From Kiritimatiellota bacterium (lineage in GTDB: Bacteria; Verrucomicrobiota; Lentisphaeria; Oligosphaerales; JAADHN01), in the NCBI GenBank assembly GCA_013151865.1, contig JAADHN010000092.1:1-56434 (forward strand): 56,434 bases of DNA, in the 5' to 3' direction. The translations under genes were made by a program, and so were the position numbers. The notes beneath the pieces were generated by a model. The model did not search any database and was not told where the DNA came from. It saw only the letters and a program-made list of their open reading frames with translations. Below are positions 1 through 9,372 of the stretch, piece after piece (the first letter of the stretch is position 1; every line of letters starts with the position of its first letter).

Positions 1-2082
1 CGGGTCCGGTGCACCCTGCCGGAGGTTGCGAAACCGAACCGGACGCAAACGCTCCGCAACGACGAAATAGAAGTGGCAGTGAACGCCGCCGCCCCCGGGG
101 TGGTCTCGATTCGCGACCGGCGCACGGGCGAGCGCTTCCCGGGAACGCTGCTGCTCCCGGAAACAGAGATCGAAATCTGCGATCTCCGCAACGGTCGCCG
201 ATACCTCCAGGTCCCGGGCGGCGGCGCCACGCTTTCCTGGACGTTCGTTCCTGGCCCCGGGCGGGCGGACTACCATGGCGAAGTCCGGGTCGGCGCCCGG
301 CTTGCGGTGACACTACGCCTGACCCTTCGGCTCGAAAAAAATGCACTGGTTGCGCAGTTCGACGACGTACACGAGGAGCCCGGCTTCGAATTCATGCAGA
401 TACGGTTGCCCGAACTCTGCGCCGTCACGGCCGCTCACAGGGGGCATCTCGCCATCCCGACCGAAGCCGGAAGGGATATCCCCGCAGCGGAAGCCGGCAC
501 CGGCGAATACGAAGTGAAGTTAGACTGGTTCGATACTCTGCAGGCTGCCGTGCTCTGGCGGGAATCCGGCAAGAGCGCGATCCTGTGCCGTTCCCTGGGC
601 TATGAGGACGGTATCCTGGCACGCGTCATGCCGCCGTGCGCGGAAGCCGGACGGTACGCCGCCTTGGGAGCGCGGTTGGTGCACCGCCTGCGCGCCTTTC
701 CCCCGGCCGCGCAGTTCGTGGCACAGCCGTCCTCCGGCATCCGTCTCTCGCTGGTGCGGGACGTGGACGGCGACGGGACCGCCGACTGGGTGGACGCTGC
801 CAAAACGATCCGCGAAACTTTCACCTGCCGCCCGAACCCCCTGTACTGCAGCGCCACGACGTACAAGATCATGTGCGACGTACGACCCCACCGGCTCGTG
901 ACGACGTTCGGCCAGGCACTCGATCTCATCAGGCGCGTTCATAACCTCACCGACGGCATGAACCAGGTCGTCTATCTCGTCGGCTGGCAGCATGACGGGC
1001 ACGACACGGGATACCCGGACGTCTCGGTCGTGAATCCCCGGCTCGGAGGGTATGACGCGCTGCGGCATCTCATGCTCGAAGCCCGGAAACTCGGCGCGAT
1101 CGTGTCGTTCCACGACAACTACGACGATGCGTACAAAGACTCCCCGAAGTGGGACCCTGACGTCGTCGCCCGGAACAACCGCGGCGAACTCTGGAAGGGC
1201 GGCGTGTGGGCCGGCAGCCAGTCGTACATTCTTTCCGCGCCCAAGTACATGCAGAAAGGCGGGCGCGACCGGATCCGTTACACCGTGCAGCATTACGGCA
1301 TCAAACAAACCACGCATATCGACGTGCTCTCCGCCGTGCCCCAGCGGCACGACCTCGATCCCCGCGCGCCGGCGGGCATCCGTGAGTCGCTCGAGGGCAA
1401 GTTCGCCATTATCCGGGAGTTCAATCGGCTCGGGGTCGATGTGACCAGTGAGGGTGTCACCGAGCCGTTCATCGGCCCAATGACCCGGTTCCGCCACCTG
1501 ATGCGACGCGACCGGCAGGTCTTTCCCGGAGAACGCCGCATCCCCTTTGTCCCGTTCGCGATTCACGGTCGGGTCGTGTACGGCGGCGGACAGGCGGGGT
1601 TCGGTGAACTGCTCGGGGGCTTCATCTACGGCCAGACGTACAGTGCAGACTTCAACAAGGCGACTCCGGAAGCGCTCATGCTCGATCTCATCTACCTGTT
1701 GGATGTACCCATGCGGGCGCTCGCAACCCGCGAAATGCAGCGGTACGAGCGCGCGGAGGACCTCGAACGGGTCATTTACGGCAAAGACACGTTCGTCGAG
1801 GTCGATTGGGCCCGAAACTCCTACCGAATCGTTTTCGAGGGACGCACCATCGCCCGTAACTGGACAACTCTGATCGAAACGAAACCGGGTGTGATGCTGG
1901 TTTACTCCAAAGACGGCGGCCGCATCGCCTGTCCTTTTCCCGGCGCCCCGGCGGCACTCGAGGTGCGTCCGCTGACGGAGGACGGCCCCGGCGCCCCGGT
2001 CCCATACGAATACGCTGAGGGCCTCGTCCACTTCACAGCCGCGCCGCACCGCCCCTATCGCCTGGCCGCACCAGTGAGGTAG
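1..2082 (+). CDS. Glycoside hydrolase, GH101-like (5' end outside window)
   Basis: The reading frame is open from base 1 with no stop, so the GTG at 73 is probably internal and the true start lies upstream of the window. The N-terminal part is beta-rich. The central part reads as a TIM barrel: VYLVGWQHDGHD near 970-1010, a basic/aromatic stretch SFHDNYDDAYKDSPKW near 1107-1150, HIDVLS near 1315 and DVTSEG near 1440. Known GH101 endo-alpha-N-acetylgalactosaminidases use an Asp nucleophile followed by a Glu acid/base in a similar order; Asp at 1321 and Glu at 1450 are the candidates here. The substrate is not proven, and a related uncharacterised GH family is equally possible. It lies 82 bases before the GH78 gene on the same strand and is probably co-transcribed. 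Sure that it is a carbohydrate-active enzyme, less sure of the family. Confidence 0.6.
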   Translation, partial: RVRCTLPEVAKPNRTQTLRNDEIEVAVNAAAPGVVSIRDRRTGERFPGTLLLPETEIEICDLRNGRRYLQVPGGGATLSWTFVPGPGRADYHGEVRVGARLAVTLRLTLRLEKNALVAQFDDVHEEPGFEFMQIRLPELCAVTAAHRGHLAIPTEAGRDIPAAEAGTGEYEVKLDWFDTLQAAVLWRESGKSAILCRSLGYEDGILARVMPPCAEAGRYAALGARLVHRLRAFPPAAQFVAQPSSGIRLSLVRDVDGDGTADWVDAAKTIRETFTCRPNPLYCSATTYKIMCDVRPHRLVTTFGQALDLIRRVHNLTDGMNQVVYLVGWQHDGHDTGYPDVSVVNPRLGGYDALRHLMLEARKLGAIVSFHDNYDDAYKDSPKWDPDVVARNNRGELWKGGVWAGSQSYILSAPKYMQKGGRDRIRYTVQHYGIKQTTHIDVLSAVPQRHDLDPRAPAGIRESLEGKFAIIREFNRLGVDVTSEGVTEPFIGPMTRFRHLMRRDRQVFPGERRIPFVPFAIHGRVVYGGGQAGFGELLGGFIYGQTYSADFNKATPEALMLDLIYLLDVPMRALATREMQRYERAEDLERVIYGKDTFVEVDWARNSYRIVFEGRTIARNWTTLIETKPGVMLVYSKDGGRIACPFPGAPAALEVRPLTEDGPGAPVPYEYAEGLVHFTAAPHRPYRLAAPVR

Positions 2083-2164
2083 TAGCGCCCGGTCACAAAA
2101 ACGGCGTGAACCGCATTGGGAGCGGGCTCGAGGTATTCAAACGCGAACATTCTTCGGAGCGATC

Positions 2165-5100
2165 ATGTCCACCAACACCAAACCGGAAACGAACAGAAGC
2201 CGGCAGCCGAACCTCCATCGAGTGCGGCGCACCAAGAGAAAACCCGCGGCCCGGGCCCTCCGGCTTCTCCTCTTACTGTCAAGCGGCCTTGTCCAAGCCG
2301 CCCCCCCGCCGCCTGCCCGGGTGTCGGTTCTGAATCCCGGGAAGTTCGACGCACCCCGCCCGCGCCTGAGCTGGCGGTTTGCGGAGTCCGCCCGCTCGGT
2401 GCGGGGCGAACGCCAGACCGCGTATCGTATCCTGGTCGCTGCATCCCGGGAAAACCTCGACGCCGACCGCGGTACGCTCTGGGACTCGGGCAAGGTGGAC
2501 TCCGACGCCTCGTACCTCGTGCCATACGGCCGCCCGGCGCTCGAACCTTTCACGCACTGTTTCTGGAAAGTCCGCGTGTGGGACAAAGACGGGCGTCCGT
2601 CGCCGTGGAGCGAACCGGCGGAATGGACCGTCGCCCCGCACCGGGGCAAAGACTGGAGCCCGGCTCACTGGATCGCGCTGCCGAAATCCGTGTACGCTGC
2701 CGCGCCTGTGCCGATGCCTTTTGACTTGAAAGGCGCCTCCTGGATCTGGACCGGCGAGGGGAAGCCCCGGAAAGAAGCGCCGGCCGGGACCCGGTTCTTC
2801 CGGAAAACCATCGATCTCCCCGCCGGACGCGTGGTCCGCGCCGCCCGCATCTGCCTGACGACCGATAACGCCTTCACGCTGTTCGTGAACGGCGTCGAGG
2901 CCGGCAGCGGCAAGGATTGGAACCGCGCCCGGATTTTGGACGTGGCCAAACTGCTGCATCCGGGACGGAACGAATTCCTGATCCGCGCCTGGAACGCACC
3001 CGGACCGAACAGTCCTGCCGGCGTGGTCGCGCGCCTGCGCATCCAGTCCCGGGAGGGCGAGCCCATCGAAGTGCACAGCGATGCGTCGTGGCAATGGGCG
3101 CTTGCGCCCACCGGCCCGTGGAAGAAAGCCGTGGTGATGGGACGCTTCGGCTGTCCGCCCTGGAGAGGGAACGTCCGGATCGTCGACGCCCCGCCTACAC
3201 AGACCGTGCCCAGTCCGATCTTCCGGCGCGAGTTCCGGGTCAAGCCCGGCTTGGCTCGAGCGGTCGTGTTCATCTGCGGCGTCGGCTATTACGAACTGCG
3301 CTTGAACGGTCGAAAGGTCGGCGACGACGCCCTGGCCCCGCCGTTCACGCGTTACGACAAGCGCGTGCTGTTCCAGGGGTACGATGTGACCGATCGCCTG
3401 CACCCGGGCGAAAACTGCGCGGGCGTCCTTCTCGGTAACGGCTTTTTCAATCAGCACGCACGCGCCGCCTGGAACATGGACCGGGCGCCGTGGCGGGACT
3501 ACCCGCAATTAATCGCGCTCTTCCGCCTCGAGTACACGGACGGCACTGTGGAAACCATCGGAACGGACGGCCTTTGGCGCGTCACCACCGGCCCGTACCG
3601 GTTCGATTGCATCCGCAACGGCGTGGTGTACGACGCCCGGAAATGGCCGCCCGGCTGGGACGGCCCCGGGTTCGACGCTTCGGCGTGGTACGCCGCTGAA
3701 GTCGTGTCCGGTCCGAAAGGCGACCTGCAATTGGATTCAGGACCGCCCGTTCGCATCACGCGCACGTTCCGTCCCGTCCGGGTCGAACCGTTCGGCGAAA
3801 ACAGATGGGTGTTCGACGCCGGCCGCAATATCGCCGGATGGGTGCGGCTCAGGGTCCGGGGTACGCCGGGCATGCGTGTACGCCTGCGTTACCGCGAACT
3901 CCGCAGAGCGGACGGGTCGCTCGATCCACGCAACGAATCATTGGTTCACACCGGTCCGTTCCAGACCGACACTTTCATACTCGGCGCGACCGAAGAAACG
4001 CTCGAACCCCGTTTCGTCTATCATGGGTTCCGCTACATCGAAGTCTCGGGCGCCGTTCGCCCGCCGCGGATCGGGGACATGACCGTGTGCGTGGTCGGGA
4101 CAGACTTCGAGCCTGCGGGCGGGTTCACCTGCTCGAACGAACTCATCAACAAAATCCAGGACGCAACGCTGCGCTCGTACCGCAGCAATTTCGTCGGCAT
4201 CCCGACCGACTGTCCGCATCGCGAGAAGAATGGCTGGACCGGTGACGCCCAGCTCGCGGTTGAGACCGGCCTGTTCAACTACGACAGTGCACCGGCGTAC
4301 GCCCGGTGGCTCGAAGACATGGCCGCCTGTCAGGCGCCCAACGGCGATTTCCCGGGCATTGTGCCCACCGGCGGCTGGGGGTACGGCACCGGGCCGGCCT
4401 GGGACGCCGCCTATTTCATCATCCCGTACCACGTCTACGTGTACACCGGCGACCGGCGCGTGTTGCTCCGGCGATACAACGGCATGAAACGGTACCTCGC
4501 CTTTCTGGAGAAACGCGCCCGGGACGGAATCGTCCGATACGGACTCGGCGACTGGTGTCCGCCGCGCGGAGGGGCGTCCGGGCACAAATGTCCGCGGGAC
4601 CTGACTTCGACGGCCCACTTTCAGCGCTTCCTCCGGATCGCCGCGCAGGTTGCGGGAATGCTGGGGTTGGACGCGGACCGCCGGCGTTACCAACAACGCG
4701 CGCAGGAAGTGCGTGACCGATTCAACCGGGAATTCTACGATCCCAGGGCCGGCACATACGCGGGCGACACGCAGACCTCACTGGCCTGCGCTCTGTACTT
4801 CGATCTCGTTCCCGACGCACAGCAAGAGCGGGTGTTCGCCCGGCTCACCGCGGAAGTCGAGAAGCAGAAGCGGCACATCGATTGCGGCATTCTCGGGGCC
4901 AAGTACGTCCCGAACGTCCTGACGGACCGAGGCCGGGCCGATCTGGCCTGGGCGATGGTCACGCAGACCGATTTTCCCGGCTGGGGACACTGGATCGCCC
5001 AGGGGGCCACCACCCTCTGGGAGCAATGGGGCGGCGGAGGCAGCCACAACCACATCATGTTCGGGGATGTCGGGGCTTGGTTCTACAAGACCCTGGCCGG

Positions 5101-5452
5101 GATCCGGCCCGACCCGGCCTCCCCCGGTTTCCGGCATTTCGTGCTGAAGCCGGAGCCCGTCGGGGATCTGCGCGAAGTCCGCGCCTGGCACCGATGCCCT
5201 TACGGCAGGATCGTCAGCGAATGGCGACGCAGCGGCGACCACTTCTCGTGGCGCGTGGTCATACCGCCCGGCACTTCAGCGACGGTATACGTTCCTGCGG
5301 AGTCCGCAGCGGATGTCGCCGAAAACGGGAAGCCTGCGCGCACAGCCGCCGGCCTGACGTACCTGGGCGAGCGGTCGGGACGTGTGGTGTTCCGGGCGGT
5401 TTCCGGCGAATACCGTTTTGAGGGCCGATTCCGGGAGCGCCGAGGTCCGTGA
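2165..5452 (+). CDS. Secreted alpha-L-rhamnosidase, GH78
   Basis: Predicted to release terminal alpha-L-rhamnose from pectin side chains or other glycans. The 1095-residue protein starts with a long basic N-region and a hydrophobic core ending in GLVQAA, consistent with a signal peptide. The family's N-terminal motif (PRLSWRF, then RQTAYRILVA) follows. Two beta-sandwich modules lead to the catalytic alpha/alpha barrel, with DCPHREKNGWTGDAQ near residue 680, which carries the family's acidic residues, and TLWEQW near residue 950, which carries the distal catalytic Glu. A C-terminal beta domain closes the protein. Start: ATG 2165 has ggag at 2156-2159. Length is normal for multi-domain bacterial GH78 enzymes. 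It sits between two other glycoside hydrolase genes, consistent with a polysaccharide degradation cluster. Confidence 0.93.
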   Translation: MSTNTKPETNRSRQPNLHRVRRTKRKPAARALRLLLLLSSGLVQAAPPPPARVSVLNPGKFDAPRPRLSWRFAESARSVRGERQTAYRILVAASRENLDADRGTLWDSGKVDSDASYLVPYGRPALEPFTHCFWKVRVWDKDGRPSPWSEPAEWTVAPHRGKDWSPAHWIALPKSVYAAAPVPMPFDLKGASWIWTGEGKPRKEAPAGTRFFRKTIDLPAGRVVRAARICLTTDNAFTLFVNGVEAGSGKDWNRARILDVAKLLHPGRNEFLIRAWNAPGPNSPAGVVARLRIQSREGEPIEVHSDASWQWALAPTGPWKKAVVMGRFGCPPWRGNVRIVDAPPTQTVPSPIFRREFRVKPGLARAVVFICGVGYYELRLNGRKVGDDALAPPFTRYDKRVLFQGYDVTDRLHPGENCAGVLLGNGFFNQHARAAWNMDRAPWRDYPQLIALFRLEYTDGTVETIGTDGLWRVTTGPYRFDCIRNGVVYDARKWPPGWDGPGFDASAWYAAEVVSGPKGDLQLDSGPPVRITRTFRPVRVEPFGENRWVFDAGRNIAGWVRLRVRGTPGMRVRLRYRELRRADGSLDPRNESLVHTGPFQTDTFILGATEETLEPRFVYHGFRYIEVSGAVRPPRIGDMTVCVVGTDFEPAGGFTCSNELINKIQDATLRSYRSNFVGIPTDCPHREKNGWTGDAQLAVETGLFNYDSAPAYARWLEDMAACQAPNGDFPGIVPTGGWGYGTGPAWDAAYFIIPYHVYVYTGDRRVLLRRYNGMKRYLAFLEKRARDGIVRYGLGDWCPPRGGASGHKCPRDLTSTAHFQRFLRIAAQVAGMLGLDADRRRYQQRAQEVRDRFNREFYDPRAGTYAGDTQTSLACALYFDLVPDAQQERVFARLTAEVEKQKRHIDCGILGAKYVPNVLTDRGRADLAWAMVTQTDFPGWGHWIAQGATTLWEQWGGGGSHNHIMFGDVGAWFYKTLAGIRPDPASPGFRHFVLKPEPVGDLREVRAWHRCPYGRIVSEWRRSGDHFSWRVVIPPGTSATVYVPAESAADVAENGKPARTAAGLTYLGERSGRVVFRAVSGEYRFEGRFRERRGP

Positions 5453-5488
5453 CGCGCGGCGCCTCGCAGGGGTCGGAGGACATGGAAC

Positions 5489-5510
5489 CCGGACGGCGTA
5501 TGCCGTCCGG
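5489..5510 (+). promoter_or_regulatory. Perfect hairpin in the gap before the GH39-like gene
   Basis: A 9-bp perfect stem (CCGGACGGC / GCCGTCCGG) with a GTAT loop lies in the 88-base gap between the GH78 stop and the next start. There is no T-run after it, so it is unlikely to be a classical terminator. It could be an intercistronic RNA-processing or stability element, or an operator. Only the structure is seen; the role is inferred. Confidence 0.4.
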
Positions 5511-5540
5511 ATTCTCGGGCTCAACGAGGGGAGCGATTCG

Positions 5541-7757
5541 ATGAAAGACGGTGTTGCACACAAGAGCTTCAACGAGCGCTGCTTCGGATTGCGTGTCCGG
5601 CGCCGGCGCTTCATGGCGGCGTGCGGTTTCCTGGCCTTGGCAACGGCCGTGGCGTCGGGCGGGCGGCCGGCAGCAGCGCCGAGTTCGCTTCGGGACTGGT
5701 TGCTCTGCGGGGCGTTCCCGGGGATGGGCGGACTCGGCGGGAACGGACACCGGCTCGAAGCGCACCTGCGTCCGTCGCCCGGGGACACGGAGCGACTCAA
5801 CGCCTTGGACAAGCGCTTCGTCGCCACGTGGAAGGAATACCGATCACCCGGCGATTGGGTGTCTCTGGACGAGGAGGGAACGTTCAAAGATCGTCCGGAT
5901 TTCGCCTGGCCGCGAGGATGTGCCTATGCCGCGGTGTATCTCTCCGCGCCGCACGAGACGAATGCCGAAATCGCGGTAGAGGTCTCGTGCGGCCGTGCGG
6001 TCGTCTGGTGGGGTTCGGCGAGGCTTCGGACACCGGTGTCCGTCACGCTGCGTCCCGAGTGGGAGCGCCTGCTCATCAAATTCGTCCACCCGCGCGTGAA
6101 CGAGCCGGGCTTTCTGAAACCATGGCGCTACCGGGTTCGCTTGCGGACTCCGCGGGGCGATCCGGTCCAGGGCCTGCGGTATTGCCTGGACGATCCGCTG
6201 TGCCGTCCGCCGCCCGGCGTCCCCCCGCCCCTTGCAGTCCTTTCAAAGGACCTCTCTTTGAAAGTGCGACCCGGTCGACCCGCCTTCACGTTTCTTCCGG
6301 ACGAACTCCTGCGATGCACGCTGGTATTCAACGCCGGGGCGCCGTCCGACGCGTCGATGTCCGTCGATTGGCGTCTGGCGGATTTCGAGGACAACACCGT
6401 GGCGCACGGCACGACGCCCCTGCGTTTTGCGAACGCACCTGTCGCCCGGGTTGCCTTGGCGCCGGGATCGCGGCCCGTGGGTTTCTACAACCTCTGGATC
6501 GAGGTTCGGAAAGGCAGGTGGGTGATTCGCCGGTTCGGTCCATTCGGTTTCGCGGTGGTTCGCGGGCCGGCCGTGCCGGGCCCCACCCCTCGAAAACTGT
6601 CGAGTTCCTTCTATTGGCTGCGTCCGGACGACGGTTACCTCGAGTGGCTGCACCGGATCGGCATGGTTCGGAATGTGGGCGTATCGGCCACGTGGTGGAC
6701 GAAAACGCCGGAATCTCCGGAATACAAGCCGGGGATCGACGCCATTATTGCCCGGGCTCGCAAACTCGGCGTGGAACTGGTGGGGTATCTCGACGGCGGC
6801 TGGCCTGCGGCCATGAACCCGAAACTGAAGTTGAAACCCGACCAATTGTTCGTGTGGTTCTGGCAGCCGCTGCCCGTGTGCGGAACGCCCGAGTATGAGC
6901 GCGTGGTGCGCCGGTACGTACGCCGCACCGTGCGGCGATACCGCGACACCATCCATGTCTGGAAGACCTATAACGAGATCGACCGAACTCCCATGCCCGC
7001 GGCGCGCTACGCGTACATCGCCCGGCTCATTGCAGCGGAAGTACGGATTGCCGACCCTCGGGCCCGGATCGTCGGGGCGTCGTTCACGAAGCCGCCCGAA
7101 GCGTACTGGAAAAAGGTGGTCGCGGCAGGAGGATCGACCGGGCACGACGCCATCGACCTGCACTGCTATCCGTTGGGTCCGCCAACGTTCGCGGCGCCCT
7201 GCAATCTCAGTGGTTGGAAAGTGCACGGCGCGGCCTACAACGCGGTCATAACCGAGACCGGCGGGAAACCGCGACCCATTTGGTGGGGCGAGGTGGGAGC
7301 GCGCCGTTCTTTGTGCGCCGATGCCGCTGCGGGGCAAGCGGACTTCTTCCTGAAGATGAATGCCGTCGGATTTGCCGATCCCGGCGTCGAAGTGATCGCA
7401 TGGTGCGATCCGATGGCCGAGCACGCCGACGACTTCACTCTCATGCACAAAGGGTCGGGAGCGTCGCCTGCCGTGTGCGCGGCCAACGTTGCCGCGCACT
7501 TCATGGATGGACGCAAGGCCCGGATCTTGCGCCGGGATTCCGTGCAGGCCGCGGTCCTGAGCGGTCCACAGGACCAACTGCTGGCGGTGTGGACCTTCCA
7601 GCCGCAGACGTTGACGCTCGACGTCAAGGGCGGGCGCGCCGAGCGCATCGACTTGGTCGGACGAACGACCCCGCTGAAAGTGACCGACGGGACATGCGAG
7701 ATTCGAGCAGAGCGACGCATTCAACTCATTCGCGCTCGGGAGATCTCCATTCGTTGA
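5541..7757 (+). CDS. Clan GH-A glycoside hydrolase, GH39-like, exported
   Basis: Predicted retaining glycosidase of 738 residues, of the beta-xylosidase/GH39 type or a related family. The start ATG 5541 is preferred because gaggggag lies at 5526-5533; an upstream in-frame start at 5382 would overlap the GH78 gene. The N-terminus has a twin-arginine-like cluster (RVRRRRFMAA) before a hydrophobic stretch, so export, possibly by Tat, is likely. A beta-rich N-terminal half precedes the barrel. The expected clan A pair is visible: acid/base Glu479 in YNEID and nucleophile Glu584 in WWGEVG, about 105 residues apart. The C-terminus is a small beta domain. Substrate cannot be read from sequence. Last gene of the three-hydrolase run; no clear terminator follows. 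Confidence 0.78.
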   Translation: MKDGVAHKSFNERCFGLRVRRRRFMAACGFLALATAVASGGRPAAAPSSLRDWLLCGAFPGMGGLGGNGHRLEAHLRPSPGDTERLNALDKRFVATWKEYRSPGDWVSLDEEGTFKDRPDFAWPRGCAYAAVYLSAPHETNAEIAVEVSCGRAVVWWGSARLRTPVSVTLRPEWERLLIKFVHPRVNEPGFLKPWRYRVRLRTPRGDPVQGLRYCLDDPLCRPPPGVPPPLAVLSKDLSLKVRPGRPAFTFLPDELLRCTLVFNAGAPSDASMSVDWRLADFEDNTVAHGTTPLRFANAPVARVALAPGSRPVGFYNLWIEVRKGRWVIRRFGPFGFAVVRGPAVPGPTPRKLSSSFYWLRPDDGYLEWLHRIGMVRNVGVSATWWTKTPESPEYKPGIDAIIARARKLGVELVGYLDGGWPAAMNPKLKLKPDQLFVWFWQPLPVCGTPEYERVVRRYVRRTVRRYRDTIHVWKTYNEIDRTPMPAARYAYIARLIAAEVRIADPRARIVGASFTKPPEAYWKKVVAAGGSTGHDAIDLHCYPLGPPTFAAPCNLSGWKVHGAAYNAVITETGGKPRPIWWGEVGARRSLCADAAAGQADFFLKMNAVGFADPGVEVIAWCDPMAEHADDFTLMHKGSGASPAVCAANVAAHFMDGRKARILRRDSVQAAVLSGPQDQLLAVWTFQPQTLTLDVKGGRAERIDLVGRTTPLKVTDGTCEIRAERRIQLIRAREISIR

Positions 7758-7811
7758 AAACGTTCCGGGGCGCGGCCTCGGAGAGTGGCGATGCCACAGG
7801 AGGAATGACGC

Positions 7812-7943
7812 ATGGCTGTTCTCGACCGGTTTCGTCTGGACCGACGGGCGGTCGTGATCGCGGGCGCGATTCTTTTATGGGTGAGATTTCGTTCCCGCCG
7901 AACGGGATCGGCTGTCCCTGTCCGCTCTGCGCATCATACCTGA
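7812..7943 (+). pseudogene. Possible 5' remnant of an SDR-family oxidoreductase gene
   Basis: A strong Shine-Dalgarno (aggaggaa near 7799-7805) precedes an ATG at 7812 whose product begins MAVLDRFRLDRRAVVIAGA. This resembles the start of many short-chain dehydrogenases (MxLFxLDGRxAVVTGA). The resemblance stops there: the glycine-rich Rossmann motif is absent and the frame ends after 43 codons in sequence resembling intergenic repeat. The simplest reading is the 5' stub of a gene whose body was deleted or replaced. A chance ORF is possible. Confidence 0.3.
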
Positions 7944-8050
7944 AGGCGATCAGGTCCCGGCGGCGGGCCTCGCCGTCGAATTCTTTCATTGCCCCCTTAC
8001 CGGAAAAAACCGGATACCGCGTTGGTTCGTTGTCCCCGACGGGGACGCCG

Positions 8051-8204
8051 AGTCCAGCCCAGGGTTCACCCTGGGATAATCGTACCATAACAAAAATCGT
8101 TGGTTCCTGAAAGGGACGGCTACATGGGCCGGCCATGCGGCAATCCCACAAATCGGGGTTGGGACGCCGTTTCGGACCCAAGGTTGAAGCCCGGGGCTGG
8201 ATTT
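8051..8204. repeat. Imperfect inverted repeat, about 25 bp arms
   Basis: The left arm at 8051-8075 (agtccagcccagggttcacc...) matches the reverse complement of the right arm at 8178-8204 with a few mismatches and small gaps; about 100 bases separate them. The left arm also contains its own palindrome, CCCAGGGTTCACCCTGGG, and ccccgacgggg lies just outside. This layout resembles REP-like or MITE-like intergenic elements. No transposase is present. Confidence 0.5.
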
Positions 8205-8313
8205 GGCAGTCCGCCTCAGGCAGACAAATTCGGTTGTCGCATTGATCCGTGTTCCAGAACTCGGTAACGCTGTAAAGCAGAATGCCCTCTTTTTTTTGTC
8301 ACAGTCACCGCCA

Positions 8314-8386
8314 GTGTGGGCGACTACTTTACAGAAGATGACGCCAAGCTCAAATTCGCGCGAAACTGTAACGCAGTCGCCCACAC
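8314..8386. repeat. 21-bp inverted repeat with 31-nt loop
   Basis: Arm 8314-8334 begins GTGTGGGCGACT and ends TTACAG. The arm at 8366-8386 is its reverse complement except for two positions near the middle. The loop is 8335-8365. Related TTTACAG/CTGTAAA words also occur at about 8271 and 8423, so this part of the patch is built from repeated short motifs. It lies just beyond the broken 3' end of the RHS remnant. Function is unknown. Confidence 0.6.
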
Positions 8387-8445
8387 CCATTCCCGGGAGT
8401 CCGTCCAAAAAAGGGAATCCAACTTTACAGACCCCCAAGCCCAAT

Positions 8446-9330
8446 CTACTGAGGTCTGGCGTACAGGCCGAGGTCGCTGTCAAAGAACTTCGTACAGAAG
8501 AAAAAGATATTCCCGACTGCGGACTGTGCAAGGTCGGTTCCGTCGGGCGCGAAGATTTTCGTGCGCCCGAAGGCGTCGTAAGTGTAGTATTCGGCGAGGG
8601 CGCCGGTGGCGTCGTCGAACAGGGCCACGATGTTCCCGCGGAAGTCGTACAGGGGATGGTAGACGCCGGTCGGGGTCTGGAGCAGGACGAGGCCGCCGAC
8701 GCCGCCGGGGGCGTCGGCGCGCCAGACCATGGCGCGCAGGAGATCGCCGGGGGCGTCGAATTCGGCGACGGGCAGGGCGCCGGCGTAGACGGTGAAGGAT
8801 GAAGCGGCTTGGTCCCAGGTGTAGCGTTTGCGGAGGATGCGGCGGCCGAGGGGATCGTAAATGAATTCGAGGCGGAAGCGGTCTGCGGCGGGGAGGCCGG
8901 GGCCGGTTTTTTCGGCGGCGACGAGGCGGTTTTCGAGGCGAGGTTTCCGCGGGCGTCGTAGGCGTAGGTGGTGGTGGAGTTGTCCTCGGCGGTTTCGGAC
9001 AGCAGTTGATGCAGACCGTCGGAGGAGTAGGTGTAAGTGGTTTGGCTTTCCGCGTCGGTGCGGGCGAGACGGTTGCCGTAGTCGTCGTAGGCGTAGATGA
9101 CGTTCGAGCCGTTGTCGAGGGTTTCGGATGCGAGGTAGCCGAAGGGTTCGGTGTAGGTGGTGGAGAGGGGAACGGGGGTTTGGGCGGTCCAGGCGGTGAC
9201 GCGGTCGAGGGTGTCGTAGGCGTTTTCCTGGGTGGCGTCGAAACTGGTGCGCCAACGGTCGGCGGCGGTGTAAAGCCATTGGGCGAGGAGGTTGCGTTCG
9301 GCGGCGGCGTAGTCGCGCGAGTTCCGGCGA
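8446..9330 (-). pseudogene. RHS-repeat protein remnant, frameshifted and truncated
   Basis: Reading leftwards from about 9323, one frame gives typical RHS/YD repeats (VIYAYDDYGNRLARTD, TTYAYDARGNLAS). Near 8935-8950 the homology jumps to the next frame (RLEFIYDPLGRRILRKRY), then continues through YDFRGNIVALFD and YYTYDAFGRTKIF to the RHS core end KFFDSDLGLY, where it stops after four unrelated residues. So it has one frameshift, no start region, and no C-terminal variable (toxin) domain or immunity gene. RHS proteins are large secreted or surface shells that process a C-terminal toxin; this copy cannot do so. It directly follows the beta-helix gene and borders the inverted repeats. Confidence 0.82.
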
Positions 9331-9372
9331 ATCCCGGCCGAACCGGGGCGCTGTTCCCCATTTCCCGCTTGT

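Noticed and set aside
7986-8531. A 181-codon minus-strand frame over the repeat patch
   Set aside because: It reads through inverted repeats and past the RHS break, with no domain. Such frames typically arise from intergenic repeats.
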